Positions 27,431-39,654 of a stretch of DNA of 64,000 nt are shown here, piece by piece. A model generated the notes under the pieces. That model had not been told where the DNA came from. It ran no database searches and was given only the letters and a program-made list of their open reading frames with translations. Every line of letters starts with the position of its first letter. The stretch's first letter is position 1. A program made the translations under genes and the position numbers. Source of the stretch: Rattus norvegicus (lineage: Eukaryota > Chordata > Mammalia > Rodentia > Muridae); contig NW_026947368.1 in NCBI RefSeq assembly GCF_036323735.1, positions 287,001 through 351,000 on the forward strand, written 5' to 3'.

Positions 27431-28455
27431 CCCCCAGCTAATCACACATATTGACTGAGAAATCTAAAGGGTCACTATCAGGCAAAGGGAGTCAGAGTAA
27501 TTCTAGGGAAAAGAATGTTATGATGGACTAGAAACAGATCTCCTCCCAAATACCAGTATCAGGCACAAACTGCAATATAACTTTCCAAATAACAGAGGAT
27601 TTTACTCTGAGGTGAGGACACCATACTTGTCTTTCACTTCTTCCTTAGGACCTTTTTCTTCTGGGCGAAAAATAAAAGCCATGAGCTCTAAGGAAAAGAA
27701 CAGTGTTCTTCCAAACACCTGGCCTTTGACATAAAGTTATTAATGATATAAACTGTATGACTTACAAGAACAACTGGAAGCAGGGAAGTCCAGATGCTGC
27801 TGACAGGCTCTGAGCTCCTGATCCCATGTACCTAATCAAATCCTACCAAGGACTGTGAAATTTATAGGGTCGACATATTTCTTCATTTTTAATATACAAA
27901 GACAGAAGGCCATCTTCGAACTCCCCATCTCTGAAATTTTCATTCTCTTTGTTCTCACTCCCTAATTGATATTTCCTCTGAACTAGAGGTCGATTAGTAA
28001 ACCCTATAGGTACTGAAGTCATTCCTGAGAGGCATTTGCAGACACGAAAACACTTGTGACATCACAGGAGAAGCTAGGGATCTCCAGGATACAAGAGATA
28101 TTTCATGGAGGGACTAACGATGATGTCTCTGAGAACTGTCATGGCCTACCTGCAAACAGCTTTCCTTACATTGACCAGTTTCGAGAGTGCCTTTTCCGGT
28201 ATGACTCCTGTGACACAGGGGAAACCTTTAGGTACTCCATCTATGTAAAGCTAGAGACTTCTCTTTGCTTCAATAGAGGCTACATGCTCTAAAAGAGAAA
28301 GTAAGTAAGGCACTTGGCATGAGTAGAAAAGATCTAGGAACATACACTTCAATTTACTAGGTTATCTCTGTTTCCGAAAGGTCAGTATTTTCCCTACAGA
28401 CCTTTAATTGATTGAATATTGCATTTCATTTTCGTATTGTACTTTCCTTTATAGA

Positions 28456-28460
<5 letters not shown>

Positions 28461-28516
<56 letters not shown>
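28461..28516. repeat. (TA)n microsatellite, monomer site 1
   Basis: A pure TA run, homologous to the run at 1194-1238. Confidence 0.95.
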
Positions 28517-28518
<2 letters not shown>

Positions 28519-29018
28519 CTGAATGTGTATTCAAAAATTCTGTTTTGCAATTCCAGTTTTTGCAATGAATTAGCAACAAAGCGTGCCCTGCTATAGAATG
28601 AATATAAAAGTGTAAATATTGTGTACCTAATTCAAATGATAAACTCCCAAATCCTTAATTTATCCAAAATTTATGAGACATCAATAAAGCAAAGAACATC
28701 ATGGAGTATAGAATGCGGATCGCTAGTCGTATTAGATATCAGTTCTATAATATTTACCTTCCGGTGTTCCCAAGGCCATATTTAAGGGTTTTGTAGGTTT
28801 TACCATGATTCTTTCTTCTGGCCAAACACAAGAATCAGGAGGATGGGCAGGAAGAGGACTGGGTTGATGTACAGAGAGACTTAAACTTCAATAGATTCAC
28901 AATAACGGGAGCGAGTCTGATTGGCATTTGCCTTTGGTGATTTTACATTTTTGACCTAGTTGCACAGAATCCATCCTAAAATTCCACCTAACCACATAGC
29001 TGTAAATAGCCACTAAAT

Positions 29019-29120
29019 ATATACATATACATATATAGATATGCATATACATATACATATGCATATATAGATATAGATATACATATAGATATAGACATTG
29101 GTAGATAGACATAGAGATAG

Positions 29121-29180
<60 letters not shown>
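29019..29180. repeat. (TACATA)n/(GATA)n microsatellite, monomer site 2
   Basis: A mixed ACATAT and GATATAG tract is followed by about fifteen pure GATA units. It shares the GATA ending with monomers 1 and 8 only, which supports their common subtype. Confidence 0.95.
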
Positions 29181-29570
29181 CTGCCACAAAACTACATAAG
29201 ATTGATGATGCTAAGAAGTGCATGCTGCCAGGAAACGGATATAGATCTTTCCTGAGCGAACCAGATAGAGCATGCCGATTAGAGAAGTGAGATGTTTTTG
29301 GCAAACCAGTGGAATGCAAACGAACCTCAGGTTAGTAAATTTGGAGAAAGGATTAGCAGGATTGAATGGGCTTTCAAGCCCATAAGAACCACAATGCAAA
29401 TGACCTATAGCTTTCTGGTACTAAACCAATATTCAAAGACTGTACATGGACACAACTATGGCTCCAACTGCATATGTAGCAGAGAATGGCCTTGTTGGAC
29501 CTCAATGGGAGGAGATGCTCTTAGGCCTAGCAAAGGTGGAACCCCCAGTGTAGGGGAATGTCAAGGGCTT

Positions 29571-29738
29571 CTGGGAAAGGGAGTGGTTAGTGAGGGGGAA
29601 AACCTATATAGAAGAACTGTTGGGAGAAGGGATAGGTGTCTTATGACTGGAAAGCTGGGAAAGGGAGTGGTTAGTGAGGGGGAATACCTATATAGAAGAA
29701 CTGTTGGGGGAAGGGATAGGTGTCTTATGACTGGAAAG
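29571..29738 (+). repeat. 84-bp tandem duplication, two copies
   Basis: CTGGGAAAG occurs at 29571, 29655 and 29739, and the 84 bases between successive occurrences are nearly identical. Copies A and C have a single unit. Because 84 is a multiple of three, the duplication stays in frame in the frame at 29292-29750. I do not regard that frame as coding. Confidence 0.93.
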
Positions 29739-29814
29739 CTGGGAAAGTGAATAATATTTGAAATGTAAACAAAAATATCCAATTTTTATAAAAGGAAAAT
29801 TAAAAGTTTAATAA

Positions 29815-30815
29815 GGTGATGTTCCAAAGTGAAGAACCTCAATTCCACTTGAGATCGAGTAGAAATGAACGACAGAAGTGAAAAGTGAGGGACCTGGGTA
29901 AGAAAGGAGACAGGAAGTGAAAGAGGGGAACATGGTCAGGTATTGGTGGGGAGTAGGACTGTAGCCCTGAGGGCCAGTAGAATGAATGGAAACAGGCAAC
30001 CTCAGGAGCTAAAATGTTGGAGGTAGGGACAGGCTCTAGAATATTCCAGAGAACTGAGAGGTAAGAGACTATCAGGACTTAGTGAAATGTCCAGAAGTGG
30101 GTAGACGGAACTTGTAGAGACTATCTCCATGAGGAAGAGAGAGCACCAAGTGAGGGATAAGGTTGCCATCCACAAATCAAAACTCTGAGCCATATTTGCT
30201 GCTGTCTATAAGAACTTCAGGGACAAGACAGGGGAAGAACCTGAGTAAAAGAAATTCCAGTGAGCCGCCATATATGGGAACCAGATTAAGTAGAGGCCCC
30301 CAAGGTCTGACACTATTATTCATGCTTTGTCATGTTCACAAAATGGACCTGACATGACTGCCTTCTGAAAGACCCAACACCCAGCTTAAAGAGTCAGATG
30401 CAGACAATTACACTCAGGCAATGAACAGAAGCTTCTAAGCCCTGTGGTTGAACTAGGGGATAGTGGAGGAAGTTGAGGAGGGGAGAAACCCTGCAGGAGG
30501 ACCAGCAGTGTTAACTGAACCAGACGCCAGTGTTTTTTTAAGACACTAAGATATCAATGCGGCATCATGCACAAGCTAGTATGAGGCCTCTAAGCCTGGA
30601 GTGTTGGTTCTAGACACAACAAGAGAAAATGCACTTAACCATCAAGAGACTTGAGTCCCCAGAGAGTGGAGAGGTCTGGTAGACTAGGGGTGCAGTGGGA
30701 GACAGCTTCATTCAGATGGGCATGAGGGGAGTAGCTAAGGGATGTAGAACAGTAAGAGTATGGGCTTGGAGAGGGATGATCTCTGGATTGTAAAATTCTA
30801 TTAAATAAAATTTAA
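29815..30815 (+). mobile_element. Lx-like LINE 3' UTR segment, copy B
   Basis: Counterpart of 2521-3512, with the same GAAAGACCCAAC and GGAGGACCAGCAGTGTTAAC blocks and A-rich end near 30800-30830. It is diverged by scattered substitutions. Short frames on either strand are incidental. Confidence 0.6.
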
Positions 30816-31633
30816 AAAAAGAAAATGTAAACTAAAATAAACACTTTCTTCCCCAACTTTCCTGTTTTCCCTTTTGGTCATGGTATTTCACAACAGTAAT
30901 AGAAACTCTGGCTATGACATGGTATTATGAACAAATGTGTGCAAATGATAATTAGAGAAGGAAAACATCTCTGTGGACTCAAGTTTCTTGATCTGATTCA
31001 AAATTCCTTATTCATAAGTAGCAACAAATAGGGAATTTCTAAGACTAAATTTATTATCATGAAATAGTGAACACTTTTTAATACAACCCTTATGGGATCT
31101 GTGATATCCGGAAACAAATCAAGAGACTGGGAATATTAAAAGGGAAGAATCTTGTTTAAACATTCATGGAAGAAATGAAATTCATATCTATATATCCATA
31201 TTCTCTTTTATTCCTTCCAAAGTAATAATAGATTAATTAATAAGACTCTATATCTAGAGAGAAAGTTTGAATTTAATGTGAACTTAACTCCAAAGATATT
31301 ACTATTTGTATAGGAGTATTTTGTTTACTACATTTATTATAAAAAGAATTTGTGTAAGAGTGTCAATTGGAATTGCTTGGAAAAGGTTCTATAGCTTGCA
31401 GATGTGGTTTATATCATTGTTTCTTCTACATCTACTGATCGAAATGACAATACTTAGATTAATTTTGAAACACATGGTTAAAATTCCAATAACCAAAGGA
31501 AACGATTATTGAAGAACCGCAACAATTATCTTTCTCACTACCTATGGATTTTCTACATTGGTATTGGCATTTGGAAAAAGAAAGCAAAATTCATTTTTGA
31601 ATGTCACAAATTAACATAAGTACTTTAGGAAAA
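30816..31633. other. Gene-free part of module copy B
   Basis: Matches copy A at about 3513-4424, apart from small deletions (for example the loss of about 55 bases near 31190). Nothing else is visible. Confidence 0.5.
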
Positions 31634-31648
31634 AGTCATTCTATTCTT

Positions 31649-34600
31649 TTTTTCTCTCATTTTTTATCCCCCTCCCCCTCCCCTAAATAAGGGTGTTCCG
31701 GTCCCAATCCTCCCCCCATTGCTGCCCTCCCACCAACAATCATGTTCACTGGGGGTTCAGTCTGAGCAGGACCCGGGGCTTCCCCTTCCACTGGTGCTCT
31801 TACTAGCATATTCATTGCTACCTATGAGGTAAGAGTCCAGGGTCTTTAGGTAGTGGATTAGTCCCTGGAAGCTCTGGTTGCTTGGCATTGTTGTACATAT
31901 GGGGTCTCGAGCCCCTTCAAGCTCTTCCAGTTCTTTCTCTAGTTCCTTCAACGGGGGTCCTATTCTCAGTTCAGTGATTTGCTGTTGGCATTCACATCTG
32001 TATTTGATGTATTCTGGCTGTATCTCTCAGGAGAGATCTACATCCGGCTCCTGTCAGCCTGCACTTCTTTGCTTCATCCATCTTGTCTAATTGGATGGCT
32101 GAATATGTATGGCCACATGTGGGGATAGATTCTAAATGGGTGTTCCTTCTGTGTCTGTTTTAATCTTTGCCTCTCTATTCCCTGAAAAGTGTATTCTTGT
32201 TCCACTTTTAAAGAAGAAGTGAAGCATTCACATTTTGATCATCCGTCTTCTGTTTCATTTGTCTAGGCATCTAGGGTAATTCAAGTATTTGGGCTAATAG
32301 CCACTTATCAATGAGTGCATACCATGTGTGTTTTTTTGTGATTAGGTTACCTCACTCAGGATGATATTTTCTCATTCCAACCATTTGATTCGAATTTCAT
32401 AAAGAAATTGTTTTTCATAGCGGAGTAATATTCCATTGTGTAGATGTACCACATTTTCTGTATCCTTTCCTCTGTTGAAGGGCATCTGGGTTCTTTCCAT
32501 TTTCTGGCTATTATAAAGAAGGCTGTGATGAACATAGTGGAGCACGTGTCTTTTTTATATGTTGGGCATCTTTTAGGCATATGCCCAAGAGAGGTATAGG
32601 TGGATCCTCAGGCAGTCCAATTTCCTGAGGAACCCCCAGACGGATTTTCAGAATGGTTGTACCAGTCTGCAATCCCACCAACAATGAAAAAGTTTTCGTC
32701 TTTCTCCGCATCCTTGCCAGCATCTGCTGTCACCTGAGTTTTTGATCTTAGCCTTTCTCACTGGTATGAGGTGAAATATCAGGGTTGTTTTGGTTTGCAT
32801 TTCCCTTATGACTTAAGATGTTGAACATTTCTTTAGGTGTTTCTCACCCATTCGGCATTCCTCAGCTGTGAATTCTTTGTTTAGCTCTGAACCCATTTTT
32901 TAATAGGGTTATTTGTCTCCCTGAAGTCTAACTTCTTGAGTTCTTTGTATATTTTGGATATAAGACCTCTTTCTGTTGTAGGATTGGTAAAGATCTTTTC
33001 CCAATCAGTTGGTTGCCATTTTGTCATAACCACAGTGTCCTTTCCCTTACAGAAGCTTTGCAGTTTTATGAGATCCCATTTGTCGATTCTTGATCTTAGA
33101 GCATAAGCCACTGGTGTTTTGTTCAGGAATTTTTTTCCAGTGCCCATGTGTTCCAGATGCTTCCCTATTTTTTTTCTTTTAGTTTGAGTGTATCTGGTTT
33201 GAAGTGGAGGTCCTTGATCTACTTGGACTTATCCTTTGTACAGGGTGATAAACATGGATAGATATGCATTCTTCTACATGTTGACCTCCAGGTGAACCAG
33301 CACCATTTGCTGAAAATGCTATCTTTTTTGCATTTGATGGTTTTGTCTCCTTTTTCAAAAATCAAGTGCCCAGAGGTGTATAGGTTCATTTCTGGGTCAT
33401 CAATTCTGTTCCATTGGTCTATTTTTCTGTCTCTGTACCAATACCATGCAGTTTTTATCACTATTACTCTGTAATACTGCTTGAGTTCAGGGATCGTGAT
33501 TCCCCCTGAAGTCCTTTTATTGTTGAGAATAGCTTTAGCTATCCTGGGTTTTTTGTTATTCCAGATGAATTTGCAAATTGTTCTGTCTAACTCTTTGAAG
33601 AATTGGATTGGAATTTTGATGGGGATTGCATTGAATCTGTAGATTGCTTTTGGTAAAATGGCCATTTTTATTATATTAATCCTGCCAATCCATGAGCATG
33701 GAAGATCTTTCCATCTTCTGAGGTCTTCTTCAATTTCTTTCTTCAGAGTCTTGAAGTTCTTATTGTACAAATCTTTTACTTGCTTGGTTAAAGTCACACC
33801 GAGGTACCTTATATTATTTGGGTCTATTATGAAGGGTGTCGTTTCCCTAATTTCTTTCTCAGCTTTTTTCTCTTTTGTGTAGAGGAAGGTTACTGATTTA
33901 TTTGAGTAAATTTCATACCCAGCCACTTTGCTGAAGTTGTCTATCAGCTTTAGTAGTTCTCTGGTGAAATTTTGGGATCACTTAAATATACTATCATATC
34001 TTCTGCAAATAGTTATATTTTGACTTCTTTTTTCCAAACTGTATCCCCTTGACCTCCTTTTGTTGTCTGATTGCTCTGGCTAGAACTTCAAGAACTATAT
34101 TGAATAAGTAGGGAGAGAGTGGGCAGTCTTGTCTAGTCCCTGATTTTAGTGGGATTGCTTCAAGTTTCTCTCCATTTAGTTTAATTTTAGCAACTGGTTT
34201 GCTGTATATGACTTTTACCATGTTTAGGTATGGGCCTTGAATTCCTATTCTTTCTAGGACTTTTATCATGAAGGGGTGTTGAATTGTGTCAAATGCGTTC
34301 TCAGCACCTAATGAAATGATCATGTGGTTTTGTTCTTTCAGTTTCTTTATATAATGGTCACGTCGATGGTTTTCCGTATATTAAACCATCCCTGCATGCC
34401 TGGGATGAAACCTACTTGATCATGGTGGATGATTGTTTTTATGTGCTCTTGGATTCGGTTTGCCAGAATTTTATTGAGTATTTTTGCGTCGATATTCATA
34501 AGGGAATTTGGTCTGAACTTCTCTTTCTTTGTTGGGTCCTTGTGTGGTTTAGGTATAAGAGTAATTGTGGCTTCATAGAAGGAATTCGGTAGTGCTCCAT

Positions 34601-35207
34601 CTTTTTCAATTTTGTGGAATAGTTTGGATAATATTGGTATGAGGTCTTCTATGAAGGTTTGATTGAATTCTGCACTAAACCTGTCTGGACCTGGAATCTT
34701 TTTGGTTGGAAGACGTTTAATGACTGCTTCTATTTCCTTAGGAGTTATGGGGTTGTTTAACTAGTTTATCTGTTCCTGATTTACCTTCGTTACCTGGTAT
34801 CTGTCTAGTAAATTGTCCATTTCCTGCAGATTTTCAAGTTTTGTTGAATATAGACTTTTCTAGAAAGATCTTATGATTTTTTGAATTTCCTCTGAATCTG
34901 TAGTTATGTCTCCCTTTTCATTTCTGATTTTGTTAATTTGGACACACACTCTGTGTCCTCTCATTCGTCTGGCTAAGGGTTTATCTATGTTATTGATTTT
35001 CTCAAAGAATCAACTTTTGGTTCTTTTGATTCTTTCTATGGTCCTTTTTGTTTCTATTTGGTTGATTTCAGCTCTGACTTTTATTATTTCCTGCCTTCTA
35101 CTCCTCCTGGTTGTATTTGGTTCTTTTTGTTCTAGAGTTTTAGGTGTGTTGTCAAGCAGGTGACATATGCTCTTTCCTCTTTCGTTCTGCAGGCACTTAG
35201 CGCTATG
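31649..35207 (-). mobile_element. 5'-truncated L1 insertion, private to copy B
   Basis: The flanks carry a 15-base target-site duplication with one mismatch: AGTCATTCTATTCTT at 31634-31648 and AGTCATTCTACTCTT at 35208-35222. Copy A has one copy of the site near 4427-4441. The T-rich start at 31649 is the reversed A tail. The 3.56-kb insert contains a 3' UTR and ORF2 back to the region just after the endonuclease domain. ORF1 and the 5' UTR are absent. It must have inserted after A and B separated. Confidence 0.93.
32310..35207 (-). pseudogene. L1 ORF2 fragment, 5'-truncated and mutated
   Basis: Minus-strand frames give successive ORF2 pieces. 35010-35207 is the linker after the endonuclease (RRSRRQEIIKVRAEINQIE). 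33994-34323 is the reverse-transcriptase palm (MIISLGAENAFDTIQHPF and SGTRQDCPLSPYLFNIVLE). 33219-33926 is the region after the palm (YLGVTLTKQVKDLYNKNFK and AIYRFNAIPIK). 32881-33147 and 32356-32580 are the C-terminal part. The active-site motif at 33998-34009 decodes as Phe-Ala-Glu-Asp instead of the usual Phe-Ala-Asp-Asp, and a stop lies just before it. The piece is therefore dead. Confidence 0.92.
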
Positions 35208-35222
35208 AGTCATTCTACTCTT

Positions 35223-36624
35223 ACTGAAGGATGTATTTATTAAATGCAAAATTAGTTTTAACAGAACTTAAAAGGACAGTTTTGTTTTATTTTTTTAACT
35301 GTCCTATAAGAAATAAACTGTAGTTTGGTCATTTTGCTTATTAATGTACCAAGGAGTAATAATGTAAGGATATAATTCTGTGACATAGAAATTTTGCATA
35401 CACAATAGCCATCCCATCAAATCATTCTTGTTATATTTGATTTTGCATTGCATTGCAATTCAAAATAAGTATCTTATATTTTCTGGCACTTTAGCAATAG
35501 GGTATTCTCATTTCTCAAATAACATGCTTTTACATTTTTATCTCAAAATATTTAGAAACAAATTAGGAAAAATAAATGTACTACAGAGTTTCCTTTATGC
35601 CTGTACTTAATATCAAAATATATCCTGTAAATTTTAGCTATTTTTGCAATTCCATTCACCATGATACATCAGATTTATTCTGGCTCTACATGTTTGACAG
35701 ATTCAGCCGCACAAAAATGGTTGTCGTTATCACAGAACCGACAAAAATGTTGGCAACTAAGAAGGTTTCAATAAAAACCAGTCAGTTAGAATTAAAGGGG
35801 TAAATAATGAAGAAGATCAATGCATGCTAGCTGGAAAACAGTACGGACCAACAAAACTGCACACGTATGAGCTTTAAATTTTAAGTAAAATATACTGTAT
35901 GGAAATATGAACCCATTCTAAAATGATAATCCTTATATCCTATTAGAATATCTAAAATATTTATATTATTCTTTTGAATGTATAAGGTTATTTTAAGTTT
36001 TATAGTGAGTCTTTTCTTAGAGGCACTTGTCTCTTTACATTCTTGTTTGCTTTACGATTAGAGAGTGGAGAGCCTGGATTCCATCCCTCCACTATACCAC
36101 AGCACATTTAACAATTTTTAAATGAATTCATTTCCTAATTTTATACTAAGTGTGAAAGTCATACACACAGATAGTACTGCTTCATATAAAGAATTATATT
36201 CATAGTATTGCATTCAATCAATTAATAACTTTATATTTTCACAGTTTAAAAGGATGTTTGTATGTGTCTGAAAATACATGGAAGATACCTGTATCCCAAC
36301 ACTGACCCAATACTCTCTATTGCTGTCTTATCCCATAAAAACCTTTTTGAGAGTATATCAAGCTATGTTGAAAAATATGCCAATGATTCTTCAACCAATA
36401 AATCTAATAAAAACAGCTGTCTATTTTTCTTTCCAATGATTCTGTGTGTTCATATAAGAAAATGGAACTATTATTTCAATTGCATTTCTTTAAAAACATG
36501 AAATACTACAGTCTGCTGACCCTTGCCTTTCATATATAACAAAGATTCTTGAATCTTTTAAGTTAAACCAGCATCTAGAAGCTCTCTCATTTCTTTGAGG
36601 TAAGCCTCCTGCTCCTTTCTCACT
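35223..36624. other. Gene-free part of module copy B
   Basis: Resumes the copy A match at about 4442 and runs to 5844. It includes the single-copy counterpart (from about 36228) of the segment that copy A duplicated locally. No gene is supported. Confidence 0.5.
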
Positions 36625-36915
36625 CATTGCCTTCTTTTCTTATTGGAAATTGTTTGTATTTACATTTCAAATGTTATACCCTTTCCTGTTTCCCCTCTCT
36701 CCCATCGACCCTTTCCATGTTTCTGTGAGTTTTGTACGATTACTGCCTGCCCACTCACACCTCAACACTCTGGCATTCCCTACACTAGAGAAACCAGACT
36801 TCATAGGACCAAGTCCTTTCATCCTATTCATTCCAGAAAATGCCATGCTCTTCTATATATGAGGCTGAAGCCATGGATACCTCCATGTGTACTCTTTGAT
36901 TGGTATTTAATCCCT
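36625..36915 (-). mobile_element. Inverted L1 3' UTR fragment, copy B
   Basis: Counterpart of 5845-6135, with the same pyrimidine-rich block and TGTGTACTCTTTGATTGG. The frames at 36643-36954 are translations of it. Confidence 0.65.
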
Positions 36916-38766
36916 CACTTCCTTCTTCATTCACTGGACAAAAGCTTATTATGATTCACTGCTGTCAGTGCTGTCCTTGCAGTAGGGAAAACAATGGTCA
37001 GTGATCCTGGAGCTCAGTAAGCTGAATGTTCAGACAAATGCATGAACACATGTAACCAGAGCTTGGTTCCCACTAAAAAAAAACATGCAAATATTTTCCA
37101 AATGTTGTGTAATGAACACTTGCCGTGGGGTTCAATGCTGTTTCAAAATACTATTGCCAGTATTACTTGGTGGCCATCTCCATGAGTGAGTGGGTCATCA
37201 TTTATTTGAGATTATTTATTTAGTGTTGAATATTGAGAGCCTCAGACAAATTTCTTCCAGCAGATCTTTACACACACACATGGTTCTTTATTTGTTTTTT
37301 GTTTTCTTTGGTTTAGTTTTGTATCAATATATATAGAGAGCACAAAACTTAGCACGCTATCATTTTTGTACAGTACTCAGCATCTCTGGTGTGTGCCTGT
37401 CACACCCTCTCTGACCCAGATCTTTTTGAATTTATGGAGCTGAGATGCCATGCATTTTACACATAGTAACCATCTTCCTTCTCTCTCCTCCCAGACACCA
37501 AATCTCCTGCTTCTTACCACTGTTGATAAATACTTTATATACACTGATATATGCAGGACCAGAAAATACCTGTCTTTTTTGCTATTAACTTGGCATCCTC
37601 AGGCTCCTTCCATGCAGCATATGTCAAATGCCTGAGTGATATTACACCCCAAGGAGAGCCTAAAGCTGATAACTCTACAAACTAAAACTTTATTTTTTCC
37701 AAATATCACTATTTGTTGATGACTCTTAAAATCTTTAACCTCCCTGTAGCCCTCCAGGCACCAGCGGTAAAAGAAAGGATGGGGGCATTGTGGAGTGGGG
37801 GTGGTGTCCCTCTTTAGAAAGGTTCATTGGAGCAACTCCCATCTGTGTTCTCTGGAAACCAGAATTTCAGTTCTCAAGTTGGAATAGGCAGCTTGTTCCA
37901 TTAGCAAACATTTCATGAATACACTAGTAGTTCTGGTCTGTAGACTTGTCATAACAAACAGGAAAGAGCAGCAGTGGCACAATCTAGTATAACAGCCAGG
38001 CTTCTGTCAGTCACCTGGACAGAGAGACATTCTATGTTGTGGTTCTCTCAGGGAATTGAAGATCAACAGAGACTCAAGATGCAAAACATTGTTCCTGCTG
38101 CTTTATTTGTTTGTCATAGTCTATATTGCCAGATTTCCCTTGGAAATATATAAGGTGTTTGAAACGTTTGCTGCTACAAATATATTACTGTTGCTGAGTA
38201 ATCCTGTACAACATTTTCTCCTCAGAGGGATAGAGACTATTCCAATCCTTTAGAGCTATTGCCGCTAATGGTGAAATGGGTAATCCAATATGTGATCAGA
38301 GGAGATGCTTTGACCATGTTTCCAAAATAAGAAGTTTAAAAACCTGTGAGCTTTAATGGTACTGCAAACTCTTAAAACCACCTCAATAGCAGTTACTTAT
38401 TCTTACCCTTGTATGTAATAAAATAAAGTTAGTTAAAAAAGGTGAAAACAAGGTGTTTTTGAATGTGTAAGCCTGATGGTGCCTTTGATCAAAATGATAA
38501 TTATCAAAACTATGATTTCAAGCAAGTTTATAAACTAATGTTTGCAAGATGTGAAGCTCCTATTTTATTATTCCTATTATGTTTGGCTAAAGGCACATGG
38601 CATCTAGTTGTAGGGATAAGGAATCACTTATTTTTGGAGAAAGTGTATGAGTGAGTTAGAGAAGTAAAGGACATCATTTCAATCCCCAAGTACATAGAAG
38701 TCGGATTGGTAGAACCATCATCATGTTAAACAAGCAGAAATGAGTACTAAGACAGAGCCATTTAGC
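36916..38766. other. Gene-free part of module copy B
   Basis: Matches copy A 6136-7968 with small indels, including a ~30-base insertion near 37842 and a ~30-base loss near 38300. No coding or RNA signal is seen. Confidence 0.5.
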
Positions 38767-38854
38767 AATAACATCATTTTTCTCTTATTTGGCTAAACCA
38801 TATACATCATGCCTAGGGAAATTCTTTTAAAGCAAGGATTTTGCTTTTTAAAAG

Positions 38855-39110
38855 CATGTATGTATGTATGTATGCATGCATGCATGTATGTATGTATGTA
38901 TGTATGTATGTGTATGTCTATATGTGTATGAGTACATAAGGACATATGTTTATATATTGTACATATATTTATATTTGTATATGTATATATGTATATATTT
39001 GTATATATGTGTATGTGGCCACATGTATATATGTGTGTGTGTGTGTATATATATATATGTTTATAAATGTGTGTACATATATATATATATGTGTCTGTAC
39101 GTGTATATAT
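38855..39110. repeat. (TATG)n/(TG)n/(TA)n microsatellite cluster, copy B
   Basis: Longer TATG tract than in copy A, and a GT block absent from A. Frames at 38864-39158 are repeat translations. Confidence 0.95.
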
Positions 39111-39447
39111 GTAACATACAAATGCACTCTATTTTCTAATTTTATGAAACAATTCTGATGTATACATTAGTACTCAAGAATTTTAAAAGCTGCTTTATAA
39201 ATTTTGATTCAGGTTAAATTTCAGTTCAGAAAACAGATTCAATAAAGATAATTAATATTTATGCTATCAAATTTCTCAACTATTTCATAAAAACACAAAT
39301 ATTTACTTTAGTTATGTGACTGTATACGTTTTAGCATGAAACATAACTAATTAGCTTTTCCAGCATGTGATATAATTAGAGGATAATACTAGACCTATGT
39401 GAGGGAGAAAATATATCAAAGTACTGCAATATGTGATAGATCAGAGT

Positions 39448-39520
39448 GATAGATACATACATACATACATACATACATTCATACATACATACATACATAC
39501 ATACATACATGCATATTTAC
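39448..39520. repeat. (CATA)n microsatellite
   Basis: An almost pure CATA array, expanded relative to 9160-9190 in copy A. Confidence 0.92.
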
Positions 39521-39654
39521 ACTGATTAAAGATCACAGATGATATTGTCTACTTACCTGTCCATCACCGCTAACCTCTACCCCTCACCTTTTATAGTGAT
39601 TGTCCCCTCCACATTGATATCCCCTTACTTAATGTCCCAGACAAATAAATATCC

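Larger units (their letters stand above)
27431..29815 (+). repeat. 2.2-kb monomer 4 (subtype a')
   Basis: Anchor at 28057. From about 28050 it follows subtype a and leads into module copy B, as monomer 1 leads into copy A. Upstream of that it is less similar, which may reflect recombination between subtypes. A frame at 28056-28292 starts with MTSQEKLGISRIQEIF and resembles a frame in monomer 10 (62802-63023). Confidence 0.75.
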
